Shown piece by piece: positions 18,966 through 28,192 of a DNA stretch of 64,000 bases (the first letter of the stretch is position 1; every line of letters starts with the position of its first letter). Origin of the DNA: Glutamicibacter arilaitensis Re117. Its GTDB lineage: Bacteria > Actinomycetota > Actinomycetes > Actinomycetales > Micrococcaceae. The DNA lies in the NCBI RefSeq assembly GCF_000197735.1, contig NC_014550.1, forward strand, positions 2,480,001 to 2,544,000, in the 5' to 3' direction. Position numbers and translations under genes: made by a program. Below the pieces are notes generated by a model. The model had not been told where the DNA came from. It did no database searches and saw only the letters and a list, made by a program, of their open reading frames with translations.

Positions 18966-19544
18966 GTGGATACGCGCGCGGTACGCAAACATGAGTGGGC
19001 GACAGTTCCGAACGCCATCACGGTCATCCGTTTTCTCCTGGTCATTCCCATCTTCGGTTATCTGGTGGCAGACACTGAACCCACGCTGACTGCCGTGCTG
19101 CTGCTAGCTTTTGGGCTGAGCGACTGGATCGATGGGTTCATTGCCCGCAAATTCAATCAAGTGTCGAAGCTGGGCATCTTGTTGGATCCGATTGCCGATC
19201 GCTTGGGCATCGTCGCTATCGCTGTTGCCTTGGTGATCAATGGGGCGATCCCGTTATGGGTTGGCTTGGCCATCTTCATCACCGATTTAATCCTGCTGTG
19301 CACCTATTTCTTCCTGAAGCTGGATGCTCCGCCAGCATCCACCTGGCTGGGAAAAATCCGCACCGCCATCATGATGCTGGGATTAGCTTGCGTGGCCTTT
19401 GGCAGAATTCCTGAATTCTCGATGCTGTCCATCCCGGGCGTTGTCATTTTGGCCCTTGGAACGGTGCTGCATCTATTTGTCGGCTTCGGCTATCTGCGGA
19501 TCATGAAGGATACTGCCGTGCGGCAGCGCGACGCATCCGCTTAG
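18966..19544 (+). CDS. CDP-alcohol phosphatidyltransferase (PgsA/cardiolipin-synthase type)
   Basis: 192 residues. The full family motif D(x)2DG(x)2AR(x)8G(x)3D(x)3D is present, starting at DWIDGFIARK (about residue 58). About five to six membrane helices follow. The enzyme transfers a phosphatidyl group from CDP-diacylglycerol to an alcohol such as glycerol-3-phosphate or phosphatidylglycerol, at the inner membrane. The GTG at 18966 is preceded by AAAGGGG; the frame is open far upstream, across the previous terminator, without support. Confidence 0.9.
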   Translation: MDTRAVRKHEWATVPNAITVIRFLLVIPIFGYLVADTEPTLTAVLLLAFGLSDWIDGFIARKFNQVSKLGILLDPIADRLGIVAIAVALVINGAIPLWVGLAIFITDLILLCTYFFLKLDAPPASTWLGKIRTAIMMLGLACVAFGRIPEFSMLSIPGVVILALGTVLHLFVGFGYLRIMKDTAVRQRDASA

Positions 19545-19558
19545 CTGTCTTGAACCGG

Positions 19559-20065
19559 CTACTGCCCAGCGAGCATGCGAAGTTGCTGCAGGCGCGGTTT
19601 CCACAGCACCGCACGCACCGCATCGATCTGCTTGAGCCCATTAGCTGCGATCTCATCTAAAGCACGGATATAGTCCGGGACAATTTCACGCGGCAGCCGC
19701 AAGCCCATCGTCAGGTGCGGCGTCCACCGCTCTCCTCGTCCGTCGGGGTTCATTGCGCTGATCTGGCGTGCGGCGCGTTCCAGCTCGTCGGAGGTTTCCA
19801 GCAGCCAGGCAACGGTTTGCTTGCGTTTGGTTCCGAAGATGACGGTACCCACCCGCTGGAATTGTGCAGGGATCACCGCCGGCAGCAATTGTGCTGCTTT
19901 CTCCACGGCTTCTTGGCCCATATCCGGTGAAAACGTGATGGTAATGTGCGGAGTTTGCTGTTGTACCGGGAAGCCGTGCTGCGCCAGTTGCGCGAAGATC
20001 TCCCGCACCTTCTCCTCCTGCTCTTGGGCAAGATGCAGCAAGATGTTATCTGGTGATCTGCTCAT
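19559..20065 (-). CDS. 2'-5' RNA ligase/LigT-like 2H phosphoesterase
   Basis: 168 residues with the two H-x-T motifs of 2H phosphoesterases, PHITITF (about 40) and PHLTMGL (about 118). The family includes LigT and the ThpR RNA 2',3'-cyclic phosphodiesterase. The ATG at 20065 overlaps the stop of the preceding GNAT gene by one base (TGATG), so the genes are coupled. A TTG one codon upstream is less likely. Confidence 0.87.
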   Translation of the reverse strand: MSRSPDNILLHLAQEQEEKVREIFAQLAQHGFPVQQQTPHITITFSPDMGQEAVEKAAQLLPAVIPAQFQRVGTVIFGTKRKQTVAWLLETSDELERAARQISAMNPDGRGERWTPHLTMGLRLPREIVPDYIRALDEIAANGLKQIDAVRAVLWKPRLQQLRMLAGQ

Positions 20066-20616
20066 CAAAGACTCCGCTCCCCTTGGGCACCTGTGCTTCG
20101 GCCAACCGGCCGCATCCAGATGTGAGCAGTACTCTGGACCGTACCGGCGGTGTACGCGAAGGATTCACCGGTGTTGCGGTAGCCCATGCGCTGCCAGAAT
20201 CCCTCGGCTAGATCTGCGTTGGACTGGACGATGGATATCCGCAGGCGGGTGATCTGCGGGTGCTTGGCGACTAGGTTCAGCACCTCCTCATGCATCCGGC
20301 GCCCATATCCGCGGCTCTTGGCGCTTGTGGACACCATGAGCAGCCCGATATGCGCGTTATCTGCGTGCGGCCACCCGAGGATCAGGTCGGCGAAGACTGC
20401 AAGTTCGTTTCCTTCCCACAGCCCGAGATCAATTTTGTTCTGGGCATCAACCCCGGGCGGAAGTTCGCTCAGCGCTTTGAACGCCGCATCGGCCGTTGCC
20501 GGTGCTCCAGTGACCCGCACACAGTATTCGCGATTGCTCGGGAACAGCTGCTGCACCGCAGCTTCATGCTGGACATCAATGCGCTCGATGGCCAGCTCAT
20601 TTCCAGCGCCATTCAT
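20065..20616 (-). CDS. GNAT-family N-acetyltransferase
   Basis: 183 residues beginning MNGAGNELAIERIDV; AAGGAAC precedes the ATG. The cofactor segment is HIGLLMVSTSAKSRGYGRRMHEEVLNL (about 105-130), followed by ISIVQSNADLAEGFWQRMGY. The frame is open 90 codons further upstream, but that stretch lies inside the methyltransferase gene and has no family features. Three-gene run methyltransferase-GNAT-LigT on the minus strand. Confidence 0.84.
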   Translation of the reverse strand: MNGAGNELAIERIDVQHEAAVQQLFPSNREYCVRVTGAPATADAAFKALSELPPGVDAQNKIDLGLWEGNELAVFADLILGWPHADNAHIGLLMVSTSAKSRGYGRRMHEEVLNLVAKHPQITRLRISIVQSNADLAEGFWQRMGYRNTGESFAYTAGTVQSTAHIWMRPVGRSTGAQGERSL

Positions 20617-20635
20617 GCGTTGTTCCTTCCTTGCC

Positions 20636-21361
20636 TCACACGGCCACGGCTTCGAAGACCATGAGCGGCTTATCGGCACTGAATTCGGTGCTTTTCCAGT
20701 CCGAGTAAACCGCGCGAACTTCGAATCCCGCCTCGGCAAGCTGCGCCCGGATCTGCCGCTCGCTGCGGAATGCGAGCACGTTTTCCTCGACGTGTAGTTC
20801 CCCGGTGGCCTCGAATCGGTTGAAGCTGCGCAGCAGCACGTTGTGCTCGTCGAGTACTTCGGTTTGGCACCATTCGGTGAGCACACCGTACGGGGTTTGA
20901 CTGCTTTCGGGGGCTTCGCCCGCCCACTTCTCCCAGGCCCGTGCGGATGGATTCCTGGATTCGAAGGCCAGCACCGCGCCCTCGGCTGCCGCTTTGCGCA
21001 GCGCGTTAAGGCTTAGCTCCCACTGCGGATCGATGATGTGCTGGGCGACATTGCCAGTCATGACCATGAAATCGAATTCTCCTTCAGCCAACGCCGTGGC
21101 TTTACCATGGATCCAGGTGACGTTGTCCGCCCCGGGACGCTGCCGGGCGTAGGCGAGCATGGAAGGCGATGGGTCCACACCGACCACGCTGCGGCCCGGG
21201 CTGACGAAGCTCACCGTGAGAATTCCGGTTCCGCATCCCAAATCTAGGATCCTCTGGGCGTTCTTCCTGTTGGCCAGCGCCCGGTAGTAGTCATGATCCG
21301 GCCCGTCGGGATTTGCCCGGTCGTAGAGCGCGACGATGCGCGGGTCGTAGTCAGCAGCCAT
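20636..21361 (-). CDS. Class I SAM-dependent methyltransferase
   Basis: 241 residues. Motif I ILDLGCGTGILTVSF (about 38-52), motif II VVGVDPSPSMLAYAR, and FDFMVMTGNVAQHI define a type-11/25 methyltransferase fold; a C-terminal substrate lobe follows. The start at 21361 (MAADYDPRIVAL) has GGAGAG immediately upstream. Substrate unknown. First of a coupled run with a GNAT and a LigT-like gene. Confidence 0.87.
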   Translation of the reverse strand: MAADYDPRIVALYDRANPDGPDHDYYRALANRKNAQRILDLGCGTGILTVSFVSPGRSVVGVDPSPSMLAYARQRPGADNVTWIHGKATALAEGEFDFMVMTGNVAQHIIDPQWELSLNALRKAAAEGAVLAFESRNPSARAWEKWAGEAPESSQTPYGVLTEWCQTEVLDEHNVLLRSFNRFEATGELHVEENVLAFRSERQIRAQLAEAGFEVRAVYSDWKSTEFSADKPLMVFEAVAV

Positions 21362-21622
21362 TGCTCTCCATATTCTCCGCCGTAACAGTTTCATTCAAAG
21401 GTACAGCGCACCTATCCAAAGGTGCCGCAGCTCCCGCCGTCAGCTGGGCCGCAAACTCTATTTCAGGATCACGACTCGTCTGGAGCCGCGGCTCGATGCC
21501 GGGAAATGGCGTGAGAACTGCTTCCACTCTACCCGCGTGTGACCTAGACAACAGGCACGGACTTGGGCATTGTTAGTTCCATAGTGCCAACTCGCACCCT
21601 GAAATATGCTGGAGGAACACCC

Positions 21623-22771
21623 ATGACCCAGGCCTACATCATCGATGCGTTGCGCACGCCTGTCGGACGACGCGGAAAATCATTGGCCCAGCTGCATCCG
21701 CTGGATCTGGCCGCCGCACCACTGGCCGAACTTGTGAACCGGAACAACATCGATTCCGAGCAATACGATGAGATCATCCTGGGCTGCATCGACCAGCTTG
21801 GGCCGCAGTCCATGGACATCGCCCGCAACGCTTGGCTGGCCGCCGGATTATCCGATCATGTCCCGGGAACTACCGTGGAACGCCAATGCGGTTCCGGGCA
21901 GCAGGCCGTGTCCTATGCCGCCCAGGCCGTGATGAGCGGAGCCAGCGATCTGGTGGTGGCCGGCGGGGTGCAGTCCATGTCCAGCATCCCGCTGTCCTAT
22001 TCCAACTCGGCGGCCAAGGATTTCGGCTTCCCCAACCCGTACGCCGGATCCGAAAAGTGGGCGGCACGCTATGGGGATCAGGAGATCTCGCAATTCCGCG
22101 GCGCTGAGATGATGGCCCAGCACTGGGGCTTCACCCGCGGCGAGTTGGAAGACCTCGCTGCCACCTCGCATGAGCGCGCCCTGCATGCCCAGGCCCAAGG
22201 CTATTTCGACCGCGAAATCCTGGCCATGGATCAGCTGTCGATCGATGAAGGGCCACGCCCGGTGGACCGCGCCAAGATGGCTTCCTTGTCCCCGATCACC
22301 GAAGGCGGAGCACATACCGCGGCCACCGCATCCCAGATGTCCGATGGTGCAGCGATGCTGCTGATTGCCTCTGAGGCCGCGGTTAAGCGCTACGGGCTGA
22401 AGCCCCGAGCCCGAATCCACCATGCCAGTGCCCGCGGGGATGATCCGGTGATGATGCTCTCTGCCCCGATCCGCGCCACAAAGTACGCCTTGGAGCGCAC
22501 CGGCATGTCCATCCATGACATGGACCGGATCGAGATCAACGAGGCTTTTGCCGCAGTGGTCCTGGCCTGGCAGAAGGAAGTCGGCGCGGACATGTCAAAG
22601 GTCAATGTCAATGGCGGGGCCATCGCGCTGGGCCATCCCATCGGTGCCACTGGCGCGCGGCTGATGACTTCGCTGCTGCATGAACTGGAACGCAGCGGCG
22701 GCCGCTATGGGCTGCAGACCATGTGCGAAGGCGGCGGCCAGGCCAACGTCACCATCATTGAACGCCTCTAA
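21623..22771 (+). CDS. Thiolase (acetyl-CoA C-acyltransferase)
   Basis: 382 residues. The catalytic residues are the nucleophile Cys89 in VERQCGSGQQA, the His in GGAIALGHPIGATGARL, and the second Cys in TMCEGGGQANV near the end. It catalyses thiolytic cleavage or Claisen condensation of 3-ketoacyl-CoA. The start at 21623 follows GGAGGAACACCC; the frame is open 20 codons upstream without a ribosome site. First gene of an operon with an acyl-CoA ligase and an acyl-CoA dehydrogenase. Confidence 0.94.
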   Translation: MTQAYIIDALRTPVGRRGKSLAQLHPLDLAAAPLAELVNRNNIDSEQYDEIILGCIDQLGPQSMDIARNAWLAAGLSDHVPGTTVERQCGSGQQAVSYAAQAVMSGASDLVVAGGVQSMSSIPLSYSNSAAKDFGFPNPYAGSEKWAARYGDQEISQFRGAEMMAQHWGFTRGELEDLAATSHERALHAQAQGYFDREILAMDQLSIDEGPRPVDRAKMASLSPITEGGAHTAATASQMSDGAAMLLIASEAAVKRYGLKPRARIHHASARGDDPVMMLSAPIRATKYALERTGMSIHDMDRIEINEAFAAVVLAWQKEVGADMSKVNVNGGAIALGHPIGATGARLMTSLLHELERSGGRYGLQTMCEGGGQANVTIIERL

Positions 22772-22795
22772 GACCCGCAGCAAAGGAAAACCACC

Positions 22796-24388
22796 GTGAA
22801 TCCCCTAGCATCCGGCACCCAGTCCAAGTCCCAAGACCAGAACACCATCGATGCCCTGCTGCGCCGGGCGGCGGCCCGCACTCCCAAAGCGGTGGCGCTG
22901 AGCTTTGAAGAGCGCAGCTGGGACTACCAGCAGCTCGATGCCGCAGTGCACAGGCTCACCACCCGCCTGCAGCGCGCTGGGCTGCCTGCTGGTTCGCGCG
23001 TGGCCGCCTACGCTGCGAATTCTGATGCCTACGCGATCCTGTTCATCGCTTGCGCCGCCTCCGGGCTGGTCCATGTCCCGGTGAACTTCGCCTTGAAGGG
23101 CGAAGAGCTGGCCTACCTGCTCAACGATTCCGGCGCCGCACTAGTGATTGCCGATGGCCCGCGCATGGATTTGGTGCAGGAACTGCGCGATGCCCACAAG
23201 CTTGAGCAGCTGCAACAAGTCTGGCCGATGCTGCCCGGTGAATCCCCCGGCGTCTCGGTACTTGAAACCGCACTGGATCAAAACGCACCCATCGATGCGA
23301 ACACCAGCCAGGTTTCAAGCGGTGATCTGGTCCAGCTGCTCTACACCTCGGGCACCACTTCAGCGCCCAAGGGTGCGATGATGACCCATGCTGCGCTGGT
23401 CGCCCAATACATCTCGGCTATCATCGCACTGGACTTGGAGGCTTCGGACCGTCCGCTGATCGCCATGCCGCTTTACCATTCGGCGGCCATGCACGTCTTT
23501 TTGCTCCCCTATCTATCCTTGGGTGCCAGCATCCGCTTGCTGGCCAAGCCGGATATCGGCCAGATGCTTGAACGCGTGGAAGCAGAGCACATCAACTCGC
23601 TGTTCCTGGCCCCGACGGTCTGGGTGCCGCTGAGCAACCACCCGGATCTGGAAACCCGGAACCTGGATTCGCTGGCCAAGGCCCAGTACGGGGCTTCGAT
23701 CATGCCCACCACGGTGCTGGCCCGGCTGCGCGAGCGCTTCCCGAAAATCGGGTTCTACAACTGCTTCGGCCAGTCCGAACTCGGTCCGCTGTGCACGGTG
23801 CTGCGCCCCGAGGAACACGATGCCCGGCCCGCTTCCTGCGGGCGCCCGGTCTTCCATGTCGAAGCGCGGGTCATCAACGCCGAGGGCCAGCTGGCCGAGG
23901 CCGGCGAACCAGGAGAAATCCAGTACCGCTCCCCGCAGGTGATGAGCGGATATTGGAACAAGCCGGAGGAAACCGAGCAGGCCTTCACCGACGGCTGGTT
24001 CCGTTCCGGAGACCAGGTGGCCAAGGATCGAGGCGGCTACATCCAGGTGGTGGACCGCATCAAGGATGTGATCAACACCGGCGGGGTGCTGGTGGCCCCG
24101 CGCGAAGTCGAGGACGCCATCTACGAGTTGCCCGAAGTCGCCGAGGTGGCTGTGGTGGGCATTGATGACCCGCGCTGGATCGAAGCAATCGCTGCGGTCA
24201 TCGTGCTCAAGGACGACACCCACCTCAGTGCCCAGGCGGTACGCGATCATGTGAAGTCCCGGCTCGCTGGCTACAAGGTCCCCAAACGGGTGGACTTCGT
24301 CGCGCAGTTGCCTCGCAACCAGTCCGGAAAACTGCTCAAGCGCCAGCTGCGTGCCGAGCGCACTGGAGTGCAAGGAGCCGGCAATTGA
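22796..24388 (+). CDS. AMP-dependent acyl-CoA synthetase/ligase
   Basis: 530 residues of the ANL superfamily. The phosphate loop LYTSGTTSAPKGAMMTH is near residue 185. The adenosine motif FYNCFGQSELGP is near residue 325. The hinge DRIKDVINTGGVLVAPREVE is near residue 425, and the catalytic Lys is in QSGKLLKRQL near the C-terminus. It activates a fatty or related acid to its CoA thioester. GTG start with AAAGGAAA upstream; 24 nt after the thiolase. The chain-length preference is not predictable. Confidence 0.93.
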   Translation: MNPLASGTQSKSQDQNTIDALLRRAAARTPKAVALSFEERSWDYQQLDAAVHRLTTRLQRAGLPAGSRVAAYAANSDAYAILFIACAASGLVHVPVNFALKGEELAYLLNDSGAALVIADGPRMDLVQELRDAHKLEQLQQVWPMLPGESPGVSVLETALDQNAPIDANTSQVSSGDLVQLLYTSGTTSAPKGAMMTHAALVAQYISAIIALDLEASDRPLIAMPLYHSAAMHVFLLPYLSLGASIRLLAKPDIGQMLERVEAEHINSLFLAPTVWVPLSNHPDLETRNLDSLAKAQYGASIMPTTVLARLRERFPKIGFYNCFGQSELGPLCTVLRPEEHDARPASCGRPVFHVEARVINAEGQLAEAGEPGEIQYRSPQVMSGYWNKPEETEQAFTDGWFRSGDQVAKDRGGYIQVVDRIKDVINTGGVLVAPREVEDAIYELPEVAEVAVVGIDDPRWIEAIAAVIVLKDDTHLSAQAVRDHVKSRLAGYKVPKRVDFVAQLPRNQSGKLLKRQLRAERTGVQGAGN

Positions 24389-25584
24389 CCCGCGACCCAT
24401 GGCAGGACTATGACCTGTCCTCGGCGCTGGATATCGACTACCTGCAGGCCTTCGGGGCGCTGGATCATGCGGACCGCGTGCATTGGGCCCGCGCCCGGCA
24501 ATATGGCGAGGAGATCCTGCCGGTAATCAACGAGCACTGGGAGAACGGGCACTACCCGCTGGATTTGGTGCGCCGGATGGGCCAGCTCGATCTGTTCACC
24601 GATGGCCTGCAGATTCCGGGCCATGCGCATTTTTCTGCGCTGGCTGCCGGACTGGTGGCGATGGAACTTTCCCGTGCCGATGGCTCGATGGCTGCCGCCG
24701 CCGCGGTGCAGGGCGGCCTGGTATTGCGCAGCCTGCGCCTGTTCGGTACCCCGGCACAGCAAGAGCAGTATTTGGAGCCTGTGGCCACCGGCCAGCTATT
24801 GGGCGGGTTCGCGCTGACCGAACCGCATCACGGCTCGGATTCGGTGGGCTTGGAATCCAGTGCCCGCAAGGATGGCGATGGGTGGATCCTGAACGGGAAC
24901 AAGAAGTGGATCGGCAACGGTGCTGCTGGCGGCATCACCCTTGTGTGGGCCCGCGACGAGGCTGATTCCCAGGTTAAGGGATTCATTGTCGAGCAACAGG
25001 CCGAAGGCTATGAAGCGGTGCCGGTGCGAGGGAAGGGCGTGCTGCGCGCCATCGAGCAGGCCGAGATCCGGCTCACTGATGTGCGGGTTCCGGACTCGGC
25101 GCGGCTCAGCGAAGTTGCTTCCTTCAAGGACGTGTCCAAGGCGCTGGTTGCGACTCGCGTGAATGTTGGCTGGTCAGCTCTGGGCCATGCGCAGTTCGTT
25201 TTTGAAGCGGCCTTGCAATACGCCAAGCAACGCTCCCAATTCGGCAAGCCGCTGGGAGCGCACCAAATGGTGCAGGAACGCCTGGCCCAGATGCTCGCGG
25301 AGATCACCAACATGCAGCTGCAGTGCGCTGCGGTGGCCGCGGTGCAGGAAGCTGGAGCGCTCAAGGACACCCAGGCTTCGCTGCTGAAGTACCACAACAC
25401 CCGTGCGGCCCGCCGGGTGGCGGCTACAGCCAGGGATATGCTCGGCGGCAACGGCATTCTGTTGGAGAATCATGTGATTCGCCATTTCGGGGACATCGAG
25501 GCTTTGCATACCTACGAGGGAACCGAATCGGTCCAAGCCCTGATTCTTGGCAGGGACCTGACCGGTTTCAGCGCCTTCAGCTGA
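24385..25584 (+). CDS. Acyl-CoA dehydrogenase (glutaryl-CoA-dehydrogenase-like subgroup)
   Basis: 399 residues. Signatures include LLGGFALTEPHHGSDSVGLE (about 130-150), KKWIGNGA, YAKQRSQFGKPLGAHQMVQ, ARDMLGGNGI, and the active-site loop HTYEGTESVQALILGRDLTG, whose Glu sits as in glutaryl-CoA dehydrogenases. It oxidises an acyl-CoA at C2-C3 with FAD and ETF. The start is TTG inside the end of the ligase gene (TTGA overlap) with AAGGAG upstream, so it is tightly coupled. The operon has no enoyl hydratase or hydroxyacyl dehydrogenase. Confidence 0.93.
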   Translation: MTRDPWQDYDLSSALDIDYLQAFGALDHADRVHWARARQYGEEILPVINEHWENGHYPLDLVRRMGQLDLFTDGLQIPGHAHFSALAAGLVAMELSRADGSMAAAAAVQGGLVLRSLRLFGTPAQQEQYLEPVATGQLLGGFALTEPHHGSDSVGLESSARKDGDGWILNGNKKWIGNGAAGGITLVWARDEADSQVKGFIVEQQAEGYEAVPVRGKGVLRAIEQAEIRLTDVRVPDSARLSEVASFKDVSKALVATRVNVGWSALGHAQFVFEAALQYAKQRSQFGKPLGAHQMVQERLAQMLAEITNMQLQCAAVAAVQEAGALKDTQASLLKYHNTRAARRVAATARDMLGGNGILLENHVIRHFGDIEALHTYEGTESVQALILGRDLTGFSAFS

Positions 25585-25649
25585 TTTCGCGCAGTACGAT
25601 AAGAATAATTTTCCGAAGCTGACCAACCGAACACCGCCAAGGAGTGCTC

Positions 25650-26114
25650 ATGCCGTACCTTGTTGATTTCAAAGACGTCTCCACCCAGGGCCTGGAAACC
25701 TCCCCGGTATCAGACGCGCTGGCAGGATTGCGTGCCAATGAAGCCCGCTACCTGAAGAACAAGTTCAATCATGATTTTGTGGTGGAGCAAGCTGGCGACG
25801 CAACGCAAACCATTGATTGGGTGCACCAGATTCTTGCTGAAGAACGCGATCTGCACATCGTATCCAAGCCCTTGCAGGCCGCTGAATTCGAGGCTGATGG
25901 CTCACAGCGAGCCTATGTCTTCTACGAATCCGGGTTGTCCATCAATGTCCTGTACGGGCTGGAGCCAGGTGCCAAGCGCGCCGCCGGCTTCAAGCTCTCC
26001 GATGGCATGGAAGTGCCCGAGGAACTGGCGGAAAAGTTCGAGTTCGCCCGCCAGAAATCCAAGCTCGCCGGAACCATCCGCGGCTCGTTCTTCGTGATCA
26101 AGAACGAATACTAG
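25650..26114 (+). CDS. Conserved hypothetical protein (154 aa)
   Basis: I do not recognise a named family. The protein MPYLVDFKDVSTQGLETSPV... is soluble, with no signal peptide or membrane segment and balanced charge. It ends KLAGTIRGSFFVIKNEY. AAGGAG lies 7 nt before the ATG, so it is expressed as a gene. It follows the acyl-CoA operon by 65 nt and is convergent with the MBL hydrolase, so a metabolic link is not shown. Confidence 0.65.
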   Translation: MPYLVDFKDVSTQGLETSPVSDALAGLRANEARYLKNKFNHDFVVEQAGDATQTIDWVHQILAEERDLHIVSKPLQAAEFEADGSQRAYVFYESGLSINVLYGLEPGAKRAAGFKLSDGMEVPEELAEKFEFARQKSKLAGTIRGSFFVIKNEY

Positions 26115-26126
26115 TCCTTCACCGCG

Positions 26127-26981
26127 CTAGCGCGGATCCGGCTCGGTGCCAGGCAGTTGCGCGTAGGCATCAGCGGCAGCTTGTTGCAGGAAATCCTCCG
26201 GCCACAGGTTTTTAAGTTCCGCACTGTATGAGATCTGCTCGATGCTCTCGTCCCGTTGATGCGCGTCGCGCAAGGTGGTGGCCAGCAGCTGGAAGCAGTG
26301 CAATTGCCGCACTATGAAGTCCCGGTCCACCGGTTCACCATGGCCCGGGACAATGATGTCGCCTGGCTGGATGCGCTCAAGCAATGATTCGAGCACGATG
26401 GGCCAGTCCAGGGGGTAGGCTCCGGAGCCGAACATCGGCGGACCGGACTGCTCGATGATATCGCCAAGGAACCACGTATTGGCGTCGGGAATATGGATCG
26501 CAAGGTCCGTGTCGGTATGCCCTGCATCCAGCGGAATCAGCTCGACTTCCCGTCCGCCTAAGTTCAGCGTGCAAGGTTGCGCCAGCAAGTGGGTTGGCGG
26601 GGTCAGAACCACGCCATCCCAATCCATCTCGGGCTCTGCTTCCGGCGAGCGCTGCACCTTTTCAAGCCGGGGCTTCTCATATTCCTCGAAGTGCGCAGGG
26701 ATCAGATGATGGCCATAGATGGGAATCGAGTGCTGGGCAAAGAGCTGATTGCCGAAGGTGTGGTCATAATGCGCATGGGTGTTGATGACGGCAACAATCG
26801 GCAGGTCGAAACGTGCCGAGACATCATCAATGATTTCCTGTGCCTCACACGCGTTATTGCGGGTATCGATAACCGTCAGGCCGTGCTCGCCGAGCACCGC
26901 CCCGACGGTGATGTCCAACGGATCATAACGCCGCTGGAAAACTCGCTGGGCTACCTGCTTCCACTGTCCTTCGGCCATCAT
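26127..26981 (-). CDS. Metallo-beta-lactamase-fold hydrolase
   Basis: 284 residues. Zinc motif NTHAHYDHTFGN (HxHxDH) is near residue 68. The later ligands are in DAGHTDTDLAIHIPDANTWFLGD and VPGHGEPVDRDF. The two-metal site is complete. The wider family includes glyoxalase II, lactonases and phosphorylcholine esterases. The substrate is unknown. Two consecutive ATGs begin the frame; the second has equal support. Confidence 0.87.
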   Translation of the reverse strand: MMAEGQWKQVAQRVFQRRYDPLDITVGAVLGEHGLTVIDTRNNACEAQEIIDDVSARFDLPIVAVINTHAHYDHTFGNQLFAQHSIPIYGHHLIPAHFEEYEKPRLEKVQRSPEAEPEMDWDGVVLTPPTHLLAQPCTLNLGGREVELIPLDAGHTDTDLAIHIPDANTWFLGDIIEQSGPPMFGSGAYPLDWPIVLESLLERIQPGDIIVPGHGEPVDRDFIVRQLHCFQLLATTLRDAHQRDESIEQISYSAELKNLWPEDFLQQAAADAYAQLPGTEPDPR

Positions 26982-27007
26982 GTCCCGCCTTGCCAGAGTT
27001 GATTGGG

Positions 27008-27973
27008 CTAGAGCCCTGCCTTCAGCAGCTGCTTCCAGCGCTGCGGCATGGGGGCCTCGACGACCAGTTCCTGGCCGTCGGGCTTGGGAATCACCAGCTT
27101 AGTCGCATGCAAGAAGAGCCCGCGACCCCCTAGCTGTTCGACACGGCTGTTGAACTTGGCAAAACCGTACCGGTCGTCTCCGGCAATCGGGTGCCCTTCG
27201 CTTTGCAAGTGGACCCGGATCTGGTGCTTGCGTCCGGTCATCAGCTGCACATCCAAAATAGTGGCGCGCTTCCCTACCCGCTGCTGTACCCATACCCGGG
27301 TTTCAGCACGCTGGCCCGTTGGATCTGCGACCATGCGGTCAGCCAGGCGCAGCAGCGGAGTATGGATAACTGCAGTGTCCTCATTCCAGCTGCCGGCAAC
27401 CAGCGCCAGATAGTGCCTTTCAATTTCATCTTCCCGATCGCGCAGCATCTCGTGCAGATAGCGCAGAATGCTCGGGGTCTTGGCCAGCACCAGCAGTCCA
27501 GAAGTATCCCGGTCCAGTCGGTGGCTCAGCTCAAGATCGGGCAGTTCCGGGCGCAGCTGGCGGAATGCCTCGATGACGCCGGCTGGATTATCGGTGCCCT
27601 TGTGCACCGGAATGCCAGCGGGCTTGTCGATCACCAGCACATCTTCGTCCTCGTGCACCACGGTATTGCGCAGGCGCTTGAGCAGCGCTGGCGGGACCTC
27701 GATGCGCGGTTCGCGGGTTGGCTGGGCGTGGAATGCCGGCAGAGTGATCTTGTCATTTGCCGCCAGCCGGTAGCCTTCTTGGACTTTCTTCCCGTTGACC
27801 CGCAGTTGTCCCTTGCGCATGAGCTTGAACATCTGCCCTGCTGGCATGGATTTGAGCGCGGAACGCAGGTACTTCTCGATGCGCCGTCCAGTGTGCTCGC
27901 TGTCGATGACGATGGTTTCGATCTTCGCCGAACGATCGGCGGCGAGGTCTGGATGCGGATCTGCTCCAGGCAA
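27008..27973 (-). CDS. RluA-family pseudouridine synthase
   Basis: 321 residues. An N-terminal S4 RNA-binding domain (about 50-95, MFKLMRKGQLRVNGKKV) is followed by the catalytic domain with HRLDRDTSGLLVLAKT, whose Asp attacks uridine, and GRKHQIRVHLQSEGHPIAGD. This layout is that of RluC/RluD, which modify 23S rRNA. The start is TTG at 27973 with GGAG 9 nt upstream; a nearby ATG (27988) opens only a two-codon frame. Which rRNA site it modifies is not determined. Confidence 0.92.
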   Translation of the reverse strand: MPGADPHPDLAADRSAKIETIVIDSEHTGRRIEKYLRSALKSMPAGQMFKLMRKGQLRVNGKKVQEGYRLAANDKITLPAFHAQPTREPRIEVPPALLKRLRNTVVHEDEDVLVIDKPAGIPVHKGTDNPAGVIEAFRQLRPELPDLELSHRLDRDTSGLLVLAKTPSILRYLHEMLRDREDEIERHYLALVAGSWNEDTAVIHTPLLRLADRMVADPTGQRAETRVWVQQRVGKRATILDVQLMTGRKHQIRVHLQSEGHPIAGDDRYGFAKFNSRVEQLGGRGLFLHATKLVIPKPDGQELVVEAPMPQRWKQLLKAGL

Positions 27974-28192
27974 AAAATATCACTCCATTTAGCTGCCGGA
28001 CCCGTCAGCGGGATCCTGGCTACGCCGGATGCGGCGTACGGTCAACATCGGTTCCGGAAAACAAGTTGCGCCTGTGCACTCCGGATTTGGCCAACCTTCA
28101 TCGTACCCCGGGACCTTGGCCGCTTTGGAACCGGAAGACGTGCAGAGGACTGATCTCACATCAACCCAGTACCGGGCGTTTCAGCCTGGGTG

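Noticed and set aside
26123..26136. Palindrome CCGCGCTAGCGCGG as a terminator
   Set aside because: It lies within the end of the MBL gene, has no T-run, and 14-bp GC palindromes are common at this GC content.
28000..28192. Possible decayed gene between RluA and the DUF6512-like gene
   Set aside because: No protein similarity in any frame that I can recognise; kept as plain intergenic sequence.
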